Shown here one piece after another: positions 1-7,776 of a stretch of 45,600 nt of DNA. The notes below the pieces were generated by a model, which did no database searches, was not told the origin of the DNA, and worked only from the letters and a program-made list of their open reading frames with translations. Source of the stretch: Cyanobium sp. Cruz-8D1 (GTDB taxonomy: Bacteria > Cyanobacteriota > Cyanobacteriia > PCC-6307 > Cyanobiaceae); assembly GCF_024345975.1 (NCBI RefSeq), contig NZ_JAGQCD010000027.1:1-45600 (forward strand), given 5' to 3'. Numbering within the stretch: position 1 is the stretch's first letter; every line of letters begins with the position of its first letter. A program made the translations under genes and the position numbers.

Positions 1-102
1 GAGCACTGGCAGCTGGAAGGCCGCCGCATGTTCTCCGCCGAAAGCATGGCTGCCATCCCGGAACTGGAGGCACTCCCCGCCCTGCAGACCTTCAGCACCT
101 GA
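1..102 (+). CDS. C-terminal end of an unidentified protein (5' end outside window)
   Basis: The first reading frame is open from the window edge to a TGA at 100-102 and gives 33 residues ending LPALQTFST. There is too little to assign a family. I call it coding because it is followed, 24 bases after the stop, by a strong hairpin that would suit the end of a transcription unit. The next 220 bases or so (172-394) show no gene. The rest of the gene lies upstream of the window. Confidence 0.45.
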   Translation, partial: EHWQLEGRRMFSAESMAAIPELEALPALQTFST

Positions 103-126
103 GAAGGGCACACGCAGGCCCCAGGT

Positions 127-171
127 GATCGAGGTTGCAGCGCCCCCCCACAGGGCGCAGCAACCTCGATC
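127..171 (+). terminator. Long GC-rich hairpin, probable terminator of the upstream gene
   Basis: GATCGAGGTTGC (127-138) pairs perfectly with GCAACCTCGATC (160-171). Inside, after an A/A mismatch, GCGCCC (140-145) pairs with GGGCGC (153-158), leaving a 7-base loop. There is no U-tract after the stem, so it may be a transcript-stabilising 3' hairpin rather than a classical intrinsic terminator. Position just after the stop at 102 supports a 3'-end role. Confidence 0.6.
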
Positions 172-394
172 GCCGCCCGGGGGCCGGTGCTGTAACCCCA
201 GCGCTGTAAAGACCCCTCACGCTCACAACACACAGCGGCAATCAGATGAGAGGCTTGACAAGTCAATCCTCCCGATTCATCATGGAACAACGAGGTGCAT
301 CTGCGCCTCCGGGATGACAGCTCGTCATTCCACCCTGTTCACCCTCTGATCAGGGCATTCGGGCCTCGGGTTTTACACCACGCAAAGGGACTCG

Positions 395-945
395 GCCTTG
401 CAATGGCTCGGCCTCCCAGACGGTGGCATCGGAAGCGATGCAATCAAACACGGCAGGCTCCAGCACGAAGAAGCCACCGTTGATCCAGCCGCCATCACCC
501 TGAGGTTTTTCCTGAAAGCCAGCGACTCGATCGTCGGCCTCGAGGTTCAACGCGCGCCGTAGCGGCCAGGAGGCTGGACCGCCGTGAGGGTGGCCAACAG
601 GCCGGAGGCGCGATGGGTGGCGATGGCGGCGGCGATGTCCACATCAGAGACACCGTCGCCATAGGTGAAGCAGAAGGTTTCATCGCCCACATAGGGCTGC
701 ACCCGCTTCAGGCGGCCGCCAGTCATGGTGGTTTCACCGGTATCCACCAGGGTGACCTCCCAGGGCTCGGCATTTTTTTTCATGCACCTCCATCGAATTG
801 GTGCGCATGTGCAAGTTCACATCACTCATATGCAAGAAGTAATTGGCGAAATGCTCCTTGATCAGATAGCCCTTATAGCCGCAACAAAATACAAACTCGC
901 TGATGCTGGACCCAGCCCCCCCCCCTACAGGATCACGGCTTTCAT
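395..945 (-). pseudogene. rfbF: Remnant of glucose-1-phosphate cytidylyltransferase (RfbF-like)
   Basis: Intact RfbF makes CDP-glucose for CDP-dideoxyhexose sugars of surface polysaccharide. The remnant begins at an ATG (945) reading MKAVIL, the usual RfbF start, then hits TAG at 925-927 beside a run of ten C. A block of about 40-50 residues holding most of the nucleotide-binding loop is missing, and the homologous frame resumes with GYKGYLIKEHFANYFLHMSD. One extra base in the 8-T run at 773-780 breaks the frame before [21 protein letters not shown] two-base insertion near 553 breaks it again before NLEADDRVAGFQEKPQGDGG. The match ends near AEPLQG (about 395), so the C-terminal 40 or so residues are gone. 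Four lesions make it clearly non-functional. The family call rests on the recognisable segments and is firm. Confidence 0.85.
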
Positions 946-1090
946 GGAAGGGCCTACAGGCGTGAGAATTCAGGGGGTAAAGGCTTCAGCCCGTCCTGTT
1001 GCGAGGGAAGATTAAGACCAAACTCCCCGCCCAGGCTGAGTGCAGTCGTTGCCCACGATCAGGTGCACGTCCAGGTCATTGGGAACGCCC

Positions 1091-1773
1091 TTCCGGATCG
1101 AGCGGCCCCTCGGCCGCACGGGGTCCTGTCGCACCTTCCTGCTCAAGGATCCGCAACGCCATCGCCATGCGGTCTTGAAGCTGTTTCCAGGTCACCCAGA
1201 GAACTATCTGCCATTGAGGTGGAGGTGGCCTGCCTGGACCGCCTGAGCAATCCGTGAATCCCGCGCATTCTCGATGGCTATGTGCGCCATGGTCAGTACT
1301 GCCTGTTTCAGGAATGGATCCCTGGGCCTTCGCTGGAGGGGATCCTTCGACTATCTGCGCAAGAAGCAGCGCCTATCCGAATTGCTGCGCCAGGTGCTTG
1401 ACCTTCTCTCGCTGATTCATCACGCCGGCATCGTTCACGGTGACATCCATCCGGGCAACCTGATCGTGGGGAAGGACAGCGGTCAGCTGTTCCTGGTGGA
1501 TTTCGCGATGGTCCGCTCCCTGGCCGGTCCCTGTGCCGCCAAGAAGGGGGCCGGCAGGGACAGTGCCTTCCCGACACGGCACCTGGAGACCACCCAGGCG
1601 GTGGGTGGTGTGGCGCGCCTGTTCTTCAGTCCCCAGGAGCGGACCAGGTTCGGACACATCTGGCCGGGTGTGGATCTTTACGCTCTCGGAGTCACGGCCC
1701 TCTGCCTGCATACGGGGCGTCAGGCTGGAGAGCTTTACAACCAGCTCGACGGCGGTTGGGACCTGGGTGACCT
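1091..1773 (+). pseudogene. Protein-kinase-like gene, 5' part, interrupted by an insertion sequence
   Basis: Conceptual translation across several frames gives a eukaryotic-type Ser/Thr kinase-like fold. It has a glycine-loop region (PLGRTGSCRTFLL) followed by a VLKLF lysine, a hinge-like segment (YCLFQEWIPGPSLEGIL), the catalytic loop HGDIHPGNLIV and LVDFAMVR at the metal-binding position. HGD in place of HRD and DFA in place of DFG would be atypical even in the intact gene. The frame is broken near 1200, stopped by TGA at 1255-1257 and broken again near 1345. The surviving frame then runs to 1773, where the insertion sequence begins. After the element the same reading frame resumes exactly across one copy of the target duplication (GGWDLGDL then DPEVVSWLSPLL), which proves that both parts were one gene. 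The ancestral start is not certain. Confidence 0.8.
1764..1773 (+). repeat. Target-site duplication, left copy
   Basis: TGGGTGACCT lies directly before the left inverted repeat of the insertion sequence and is repeated exactly at 3016-3025. A 10-bp duplication is within the range known for ISAs1-family elements. Confidence 0.93.
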
Positions 1774-1791
1774 CAGGGCTGATTGAAAGTC
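1774..1791 (+). repeat. Left terminal inverted repeat of the ISAs1-type element
   Basis: This 18-bp end matches the right end (2998-3015, inverted) at 17 positions, differing only at the twelfth base. It overlaps the stop codon that the insertion created for the kinase fragment (TGA at 1784-1786). Confidence 0.9.
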
Positions 1792-1855
1792 CGTCACAAG
1801 TGCCCTCGGCAGGGCTGCGACCATTGGGTTTGGTCGGCGGGAATGGATCACTTCT

Positions 1856-2994
1856 TTGCCAGAACCCTCTCCTGTCCATGGCTCTGCCGACCTGATCAGC
1901 TTTCTGCAGGCGATCCCGGAGGGTCGGATGCGCCGAGGGGTGCGCTTCCCTCAATGGTTTCTGCTCCTGGTGGCGGTGCTCGGGATCTTGAGTGGCTGCC
2001 AGAGCCTGCGGGACTTGGAGCGCTTTGCCATCCGCCATCACGCGGCGCTGAACCAGGCGTTGGGGCTTGAGCTCAGGCGGCCTCCTACGGATTCCACCTT
2101 CCGCTATCTGTTCTTGCAGGTGGATGTGGCCGAGATATGCCGGCAGCTACAGGTCTGGATGCTCGCCCAGATCCCAGGTGGCGCAACGGGTCTTGATCAA
2201 CTCGTATGCGACGGCAAGACACTTCGCGGTTCGATTGTCCGAACCGACGGCGGTGGCGGTGCCTTCATTGCTCAGGTGACGCTCTACTCCAAGGCTCTCG
2301 GAGCGGCGATTGCCCAGGCCACCTATGAAACCCGCGAGAACCACGAGCGTGCGGTTCTGCGGGAGCTGCTCTCCACCATGGATCTCGAGGGCGTCTTGAT
2401 CCAGGCCGACGCGCTCCACACGCAGAAACCGTTTTTCGGCAGCTCACGGAGCAGGGGGCCGACTTTCTCCTGACGGTAAAAGCGAACCAACGGACCCTGC
2501 ACCGCCAGATCAGCGAGCACTTCCTCTATTCCCGCAAGATCCCTTTCACTGCAACGGTTTCAGAGCGAGGTCACGGACGAGATACCACTTGGACCCTCAG
2601 GGCCAAACAGGCGCCCGAGTTCATTGTCAGCGCCTGGCCTGGTAGCAGCTGGATCGTCGAACTGGTCGTCAGCGGCAAGCGTGACGGCAAGCCCTCCCTC
2701 CAGCGGCACCTCTTTCTCACGAGCCTGCGCACCACGCCCAAAGCTCTGCTGCAATTGGTGAGGGACCGCTGGTGCATTGAAAGCTGGCACTGGCTCCGTG
2801 ACACCCAGCTTCATGAGGATGGCCACCGCTATGGCGGCCCCGGTGCAGCGGTGCTGGCCACGCTGCGCACTCTGGCCTTGAACCTGCTCGCGCTGCACGG
2901 CCACCAATCGGTGAGAGCTGGTCTGGCCGCCGTGGCCCACGACATCGCCAAGCTGCTCGCCATGGCAGGGATCAGGCCGGGTTGGGAGGCTTGA
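1856..2994 (+). pseudogene. ISAs1-family DDE transposase with a -1 frameshift
   Basis: The first frame (TTG start at 1856 to 2473) holds CDGKTLRGS, with the first catalytic Asp, and QADALHTQ, with the second. The second frame continues from about 2437 with FLLTVKANQ and then WCIESWHWLRDTQLHEDGHRYG, with the catalytic Glu, and ends at 2994. The two frames join at GTTTTTCGG (2431-2439): loss of one C restores a single protein of about 380 residues, the usual family size. A programmed -1 shift is less likely because the heptamer G TTT TTC re-pairs poorly in the P site. The N-terminal part carries a domain with LQAIPEGRMRRGVRFP and a hydrophobic stretch, as is usual before the DDE domain. The element is probably non-autonomous unless the shift is read through. 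Confidence 0.85.
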
Positions 2995-2997
2995 GGA

Positions 2998-3015
2998 GAC
3001 TTTTAATCAGCCCTG
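2998..3015 (-). repeat. Right terminal inverted repeat of the ISAs1-type element
   Basis: GACTTTTAATCAGCCCTG ends the element. Its reverse complement matches the left end at 17 of 18 positions. The transposase stop codon at 2992-2994 lies 3 bases inside it. Confidence 0.9.
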
Positions 3016-3025
3016 TGGGTGACCT
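3016..3025 (+). repeat. Target-site duplication, right copy
   Basis: TGGGTGACCT is an exact copy of 1764-1773 and directly follows the right inverted repeat. Confidence 0.93.
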
Positions 3026-3560
3026 TGACCCGGAGGTGGTCAGCTGGCTGTCGCCCCTGTTGATGGAGTCCCCAGGCCGTAGCCCCGACGCCGGTTGCTG
3101 CCAGCCCCACGGATTCCACGGACCAGGCTGCGCTCCTGGCGGGGTGGCGTCGCGCGATCGGGCCTGTCGCCGATCTGCTGCTCACACCCGAACGGGTCGG
3201 TGCCCTGATGCGAGACGCCCCTTCCGCTGCCGCGGCCCTCTCCGCCCTGGATCTCCCCGACGCGGTCGTGCGGGAGCTCCTGGCCCAGGCCAGACAACGG
3301 CGTGCAGAGCCAAAGGCGCCCAGGGATCCTGCCGCTGAGAGGGCACCTGGCACCGCTCCTTGCACCGAGGATGCCGATCGGCAACTGCGCTCGGCCCTGG
3401 TGGCCGTGGTCGGCCCGATCGGCGAACGGATCTACGCCGATGTGGAAGCCGTGGCCGCGCCAATGCGGTTGGAGGCGGCCGTGAAGGTTCTCAGGGGGTA
3501 CGCGGTGCCCGAGGATCTGATTGAGGAGCTGCGCCGGAGCCACTGTCCAATCGGGCCCCG
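3026..3560 (+). pseudogene. Protein-kinase-like gene, 3' part, after the insertion sequence
   Basis: The frame carried over the target duplication reads DPEVVSWLSPLLMESPGRSPD, typical of the end of a kinase domain. A frameshift near 3085 then moves it to the frame with LLAGWRRAIGPVADLLLTPERVGALM. This is followed by an Ala/Arg/Pro-rich linker and a second segment, LRSALVAVVGPIGERIYADV, up to EDLIEELRR. The repeated pattern of hydrophobic helix, then (I/V)GP(V/I), resembles small C-terminal domains found behind regulatory kinases and other signalling proteins. I can only describe it, not name its role. No stop codon is met before the terminator hairpin at 3570, so the authentic 3' end is unclear. 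Confidence 0.65.
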
Positions 3561-3569
3561 TCCAAACAG

Positions 3570-3599
3570 AAGAGCCGCTGCGGTCAGGCAGCGGCTCTT
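3570..3599. terminator. Bidirectional terminator hairpin between convergent genes
   Basis: AAGAGCCGCTGC (3570-3581) pairs perfectly over 12 bp with GCAGCGGCTCTT (3588-3599) around a 6-base loop. It separates the decayed kinase gene on the plus strand from the metalloprotease gene on the minus strand, which ends 40 bases away at 3639. The CTCTT on one side and AAGAG on the other suit a two-way terminator, although there is no long U-tract. Confidence 0.75.
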
Positions 3600-3638
3600 G
3601 GATCTATGGGCCGTGAAACGCCGGCGCGTGGGGACCTC

Positions 3639-6614
3639 TCAAAGCAGGGGCTGGGTGGCGACCAGCCAGGGGGTGGTCGGTGTGGCGCCGAAGCCGGCGG
3701 CCGGGAACGGCGAGGTCAGGGGGTCGGCGGCGATGAGATGGATCTCGCCCAGGGAGGTGAGCTCAGCCAGGGCCAGGATCGGCTCGCTGCTGAAGATCAG
3801 ATCTTCGGGACGGGCCTCTGCCAGGACCATACGGTCGTAGGCGAAGGCGTCGTTGGCGGCCGGAGCGAAGCTCGTGCCACCGCCGATGATCGGGTCGACC
3901 ACCTCTGGGGCGGCGTTCAGTGGCGCGGAGGCCAGCGGCGTGCCGTTGGCATCAACCATGAACTGCTGCTGGAGGAGCAGGCCCGCGCTGCTGGAGGGAG
4001 TGACGGTGGCACCGGCGGAGATGAAGTTCCAGCTGCTGTCGACGGACCAGGTGTGGAGGCTGCCGGTGGAGAGTTCCTTCCAGAGAATCTGGTTCTGGTT
4101 GCTGGCGACGGTTTCAGCCGCGAGGATCTTCCAACCGTTGTACTGGGAGGCCTTGATCTGGGCGCCGCTGACGCGGACCGCTGTGGTGACGCCGTTGACC
4201 TGAACGGAGACCAGATCGGTGCTGGTGTCGCGCAGGAGTTGAACGATGCCGTTGGGATCGAGCACCTGGAGGGTGCTGGTGGGCGGCGGTGGGGTGGCGG
4301 CGTCGTCGTTGAGGATGGTGCCGGTGACAACACCGGCGGTGCCGATGCTGTAGGCGGCGTTGGGCTGGAGAGTGAGGGAAACGGTCTCATCAGGCTCGAG
4401 GTCCGAATCACCAGTGGGATCGACCGTGACGGTGGCGGTGGCGGAGCCGGCCGCGAAGGTGACGGAGGCGGGGATCAGGCCGTAATCGCTGCCGTTGGTG
4501 GCGGTGCCGCCGATGGAATAGCTGACGGCGAGGGGATTGGTGGTGGCGCCGGTGCGGGAGAAGGTGTAGATGAGGTTGGCGGCACCGTTCTCAAGAACAG
4601 TGGCTGGCGAGACGGCCAGGGAGATGAGGGGCAGGGTGGTGGTGGAAGTGAGGGGTGTGCCGTTGGCATCAACCATGAACTGCTGCTGGAGGAGCAGGCC
4701 CGCGCTGCTGGAGGGAGTGACGGTGGCACCGGCGGAGATGAAGTTCCAGCTGCTGTCGACGGACCAGGTGTGGAGGCTGCCGGTGGAGAGTTCCTTCCAG
4801 AGAATCTGGTTCTGGTTGCTGGCGACGGTTTCAGCCGCGAGGATCTGCCAACCGTTGTACTGGGAGGCCTTGATCTGGGCGCCGCTGGCGCGGACCGCTG
4901 TGGTGACGCCGTTGCTGCGCACCGAGACCAGATCGGTGTTGGGGTCACGAAGCAGCTCAACGGCACCGTTGGGGTCCAGCACCTGGAGGATCGGCGGCGG
5001 TTGGCTGGTGGATGGCAGCGTGCCGCTCACCATGTACTGGCCGAGGCTGCCGTAGTCGGTGTACCCGGTGGGGGTGCTGGCGAGAGGGGTGCCGAAGCCC
5101 ACGCCGTCGATGCCGAGGTAGTAGGTGCCGGCGTCGAGGTAGGTGGAGAAGCTGGCCGTGGTGAGATCGGCGGGGTTGAAGGTCTGGACGATGCTCTGGT
5201 CGGCCCGGTAGAGGGTCGCGGCGATGTCCAGGTTGGGGCCGCGGGAGGTGAGGTATTCGGTGACGTAGCTGCCGGCGGAACCGATGAAGGCCCGCGAGGC
5301 GTTGACGATGTTGAAGGACACCTGACCGGCCAGGGTCTCGAAGCGGAACATGTCGATGTCGGTGTTGCGCTCGATGACACCGAAGCTGCTGAAGCTCAGG
5401 CCGGTCAGAGCCGTTGCCGTGGCAAAGCTGTTGCCGTGGTCATCGGCGGCGTAGCCGAAGCCGTTGCTTCCGGTGATGACGGCGAGGTCGTCCTGAAAGT
5501 AGTCGGCGCCGAAGTACTCCCCTTTGCTCCACTGGGTGAGGTTTTCGTCGGGACCCAGGAAGGGAGCACCCATGATGGTGCCCCAGCTGGTGGGGCCGGT
5601 GCCGCCATGGCCGGCGTAGTACGCGGTGCCGACTCCCCCGTCATGGCCGAGGCCAAGCGTGTGGCCAACTTCGTGGCTGGCCGTTTCCGCAGCGGAGTAT
5701 TCGCCCCTGTTGAACACAAGGGCCACATCGTCGGTTTGCCAGTTGAAGCTGCCGTAGTAGGCCGTACCACCACCACCGGCATAGATGATGGGATTGCCGG
5801 TGAGCAGGTTGAGGTTACTGGTGAAGGCCACCCGGATGCCCCAGCGGTCGTCGCCAGTGCCCAATTTGCGCAGGCTTTCTGTGCCGGGATCCTGGGTGGT
5901 GACGTTGACATTGAAGGGTGCATAGTCCTCGGCCACCCTCTGCCAGATTCGCTGAATCTCCGTGAGGGCGGTGCTGTCAAAGGTGCTGTAGAAGCTCTTC
6001 AGGCTGAGGCTGCCGCCTTTTTCCCAGGGGGTCTTGTCGATGGCATAGCCGTCGAAGTCGAGGAAGATCGTCTTCGTGGCTGTTGGGTTGCTGTGCAATT
6101 GGAATACGCTGCTCAGATTCACCCCCGTACCGAGTGTGACCAGGCCGTTCATCACTAGGGGGGCCTGGTCGTTGGTGATGTCCCAGGCGGCGGCGCCATC
6201 ACCGTTGCTGACCGCCAGCACGCTGCAGGCACGGCAACCGCAGCTGGTGGCCATCGACGCCGAGCCCGCAGCCGTTGCCGCCCCAGGCAGGGAATCGCTC
6301 AGGACCTGATGGCTGTCCATCGCCACATCTGGGGTGGCGGAGATCACGACACCTTTCTGGAAGATGGCCCCCTGGCTGGTCTGGGCCAGGTCACTGGACT
6401 CCAGCGTCTCCAGGGCGGCGTCGGCCGGCAGAGGCGTTGAGGCCTTGGTGGTGGCCCGAACAGTGGTGATCAGCGGGCTGGTGACTTCCGCCACCGCAGG
6501 AGCGTCGGTGAACAGGGAGAGGGTCGTATCGCTTGAACGTTTTGCTTGGTTGGAGAGCTCAGGGAAGAGGCTGGAAAGCCATTGTTGGCGCCCTGCATGA
6601 GTGGTATAGGCCAT
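3639..6614 (-). CDS. Large modular extracellular-type metalloprotease (metzincin) with Calx-beta and Trp-rich repeats
   Basis: The protein has 991 residues from the ATG at 6614. HEVGHTLGLGHD (314-325) gives three zinc-binding His and the catalytic Glu, and IMGAP (347-351) is a good Met-turn, so this is a metzincin-type zinc peptidase. The next segment (about 395-520, GVIERNTDIDMFRFE) resembles a pre-peptidase C-terminal or jelly-roll domain. Then follow a Trp-containing repeat (IKASQYNGWQILAAETVA), a Calx-beta domain (about 660-760, ENGAANLIYTFSRTG to SDLEPDETVSLTL) and a second nearly identical Trp repeat. No N-terminal signal peptide is visible, so type I secretion through a C-terminal signal is plausible but not shown. 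A GTG at 6644 has a GGAGGT six bases upstream and is an alternative start. The open frame extends to a TTG at 6674. Terminator 3570-3599 lies just downstream. Confidence 0.88.
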   Translation of the reverse strand: MAYTTHAGRQQWLSSLFPELSNQAKRSSDTTLSLFTDAPAVAEVTSPLITTVRATTKASTPLPADAALETLESSDLAQTSQGAIFQKGVVISATPDVAMDSHQVLSDSLPGAATAAGSASMATSCGCRACSVLAVSNGDGAAAWDITNDQAPLVMNGLVTLGTGVNLSSVFQLHSNPTATKTIFLDFDGYAIDKTPWEKGGSLSLKSFYSTFDSTALTEIQRIWQRVAEDYAPFNVNVTTQDPGTESLRKLGTGDDRWGIRVAFTSNLNLLTGNPIIYAGGGGTAYYGSFNWQTDDVALVFNRGEYSAAETASHEVGHTLGLGHDGGVGTAYYAGHGGTGPTSWGTIMGAPFLGPDENLTQWSKGEYFGADYFQDDLAVITGSNGFGYAADDHGNSFATATALTGLSFSSFGVIERNTDIDMFRFETLAGQVSFNIVNASRAFIGSAGSYVTEYLTSRGPNLDIAATLYRADQSIVQTFNPADLTTASFSTYLDAGTYYLGIDGVGFGTPLASTPTGYTDYGSLGQYMVSGTLPSTSQPPPILQVLDPNGAVELLRDPNTDLVSVRSNGVTTAVRASGAQIKASQYNGWQILAAETVASNQNQILWKELSTGSLHTWSVDSSWNFISAGATVTPSSSAGLLLQQQFMVDANGTPLTSTTTLPLISLAVSPATVLENGAANLIYTFSRTGATTNPLAVSYSIGGTATNGSDYGLIPASVTFAAGSATATVTVDPTGDSDLEPDETVSLTLQPNAAYSIGTAGVVTGTILNDDAATPPPPTSTLQVLDPNGIVQLLRDTSTDLVSVQVNGVTTAVRVSGAQIKASQYNGWKILAAETVASNQNQILWKELSTGSLHTWSVDSSWNFISAGATVTPSSSAGLLLQQQFMVDANGTPLASAPLNAAPEVVDPIIGGGTSFAPAANDAFAYDRMVLAEARPEDLIFSSEPILALAELTSLGEIHLIAADPLTSPFPAAGFGATPTTPWLVATQPLL
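3941..4198 (-). repeat. Internal direct repeat copy A within the metalloprotease gene
   Basis: About 258 bp match 4658-4915 with only two substitutions that I could find by eye. The two copies are offset by 717 bp. The repeat encodes most of the Trp-rich module next to each end of the Calx-beta domain. Confidence 0.9.
4658..4915 (-). repeat. Internal direct repeat copy B within the metalloprotease gene
   Basis: This is the partner of 3941-4198. Such identity, including third codon positions, points to recent duplication or ongoing gene conversion. Recombination between the copies would remove 717 bp, exactly 239 codons, and keep the frame. Confidence 0.9.
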
Positions 6615-6674
6615 GGCGAATTGAGGGAGTGCAGAAAACACCACCCATCGACCTCCGTAGCCTCCAACTCTCAA

Positions 6675-7776
6675 CAGTTGGATGCTCTAGGGAATCATCA
6701 AAGTCATGAAGCCCAGGGCACTGGGGGAGGTTGACTTTGCTTTCGGGGAAACTGATGGATGGGAGCTTTTCCCCTGCATTCATCATCGTTCAGCAGCAGC
6801 CCTGCAGCCTTTGTGTCCAGGCCAATTCGCAGGGAGAGTTCTATCGCCAAAGCTGAAAACTGGCTTAGGTTTTCACCGGCCGTTCTGTGCGTAAAGACTC
6901 AATAAAGTTTGCAACGGTCTCCGCCCCCCTGTCCCAGGCGATCGCGCTGAGCCCGATTCCGCACCATTCCTGGCTCCAGAAAGGGTGCGCCAAGGGGGAT
7001 GGAGGAGGGAGGAGCGTAGTTGTGCCAAGGGATTTGCCGTATCCGACCGGCCCCAGATGGCCCTTTGTAAAGCCTGTTTGAAGGCTGAGGGGCAGGGCAT
7101 CAGCGGGCTAAGCACCATTAAGCCGTTCGGCTGATCTGCGCCGCCTCTGCAGCCCGGGTGCTGTCGTCTGCTTCGGTCAGCGACTGGCGCGGAGGAGGCC
7201 AACCAGAGTGCCCGCCGGCAAGGTCTCAAGCGGCTGCTGGCCATCAGAACGTGCCGGGGCCCGTGTTGCCTGCGTGGATGGGGATGGGATGAAACACGAG
7301 CGCCGCGAAATCGTACGCATACAAGCCGCCAGCAAGGCTTCCGGGATGGTGCGGATGCTGGTGATGAACAAATGGCGTGCCGTTCCCTGCCCGTGTGTGC
7401 CCGTCGCGCACCCAGTCTTGCCGCCACAGACCAGCTGCAGCCCAGTGACAAGATCCGGTGCACTCGGGAGGACGCGGACAAACCAGTGTCAGGTTCACAA
7501 CGCGCTGCCAGGCCCAGCTCGCGGCACGCCATTGGTTGCGGGCTCCGGTGGCGAATGGCTTCTCCTGGCGGCGGCAGCCACAGGCCGACGCACGCCAACT
7601 CTTGCTTCTGTACAGGCTGTACAGGAGCCGGAATCTAGCCAATCAGTGCGGCAGTGCACATCAGACCACGCAACGGGAGCGCCTCAGACCCCTGCGTCCA
7701 CAGCCCACGCCCAGCTGACCATCGGTCGCCATGCGGCCGCTATCCATCCGGGGTGGCTGAACAATCGGAGGCCGTC
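6675..7776. other. About 1.1 kb without a supportable gene
   Basis: Several open frames cross this stretch on both strands, but none shows a recognisable family, good start or consistent codon use. One minus-strand frame without a start codon, ending at a TAA at 6865-6867 and open for about 70 codons, reads plausibly like protein (WSQEWCGIGLSAIAWDRGAE). It could be the tail of a decayed gene. The part next to 6675 must also hold the promoter of the metalloprotease gene. A short tandem repeat CTGTACAGG occurs twice near 7609-7626. Given the broken genes on the downstream side, decay is the likeliest explanation. Confidence 0.5.

Larger units (their letters stand above)
1774..3015 (+). mobile_element. 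Complete ISAs1-family insertion sequence, 1242 bp
   Basis: The ends are 18-bp imperfect inverted repeats with one mismatch: CAGGGCTGATTGAAAGTC on the left (1774-1791) and, read inward from the right (3015-2998), CAGGGCTGATTAAAAGTC. The 10-bp sequence TGGGTGACCT flanks both sides. The element carries one transposase gene on the plus strand, now frameshifted. It sits inside the protein-kinase-like gene. The exact target duplication and near-perfect ends suggest a relatively recent insertion. The host gene has additional lesions, so the order of events cannot be told from this sequence alone. Confidence 0.93.

Noticed and set aside
248..275. TTGACA hexamer with a TTGAC-AA-GTCAA inverted repeat, possible promoter
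   Set aside because: The hexamers at 16-18 base spacing are poor -10 matches and no gene follows. It lies in the decay zone.
3606..6158. An 850-residue open frame on the plus strand, very Gly-rich
   Set aside because: It is the antisense shadow of the metalloprotease gene. Its Gly/Glu/Val-rich composition arises from the complementary strand, and it has no family similarity.
7605..7626. CTGTACAGG tandem copy resembling a LexA/SOS-type box
   Set aside because: The GTAC half-sites are separated by 5 bases, not 4 as in the known cyanobacterial pattern, and no SOS gene is nearby.
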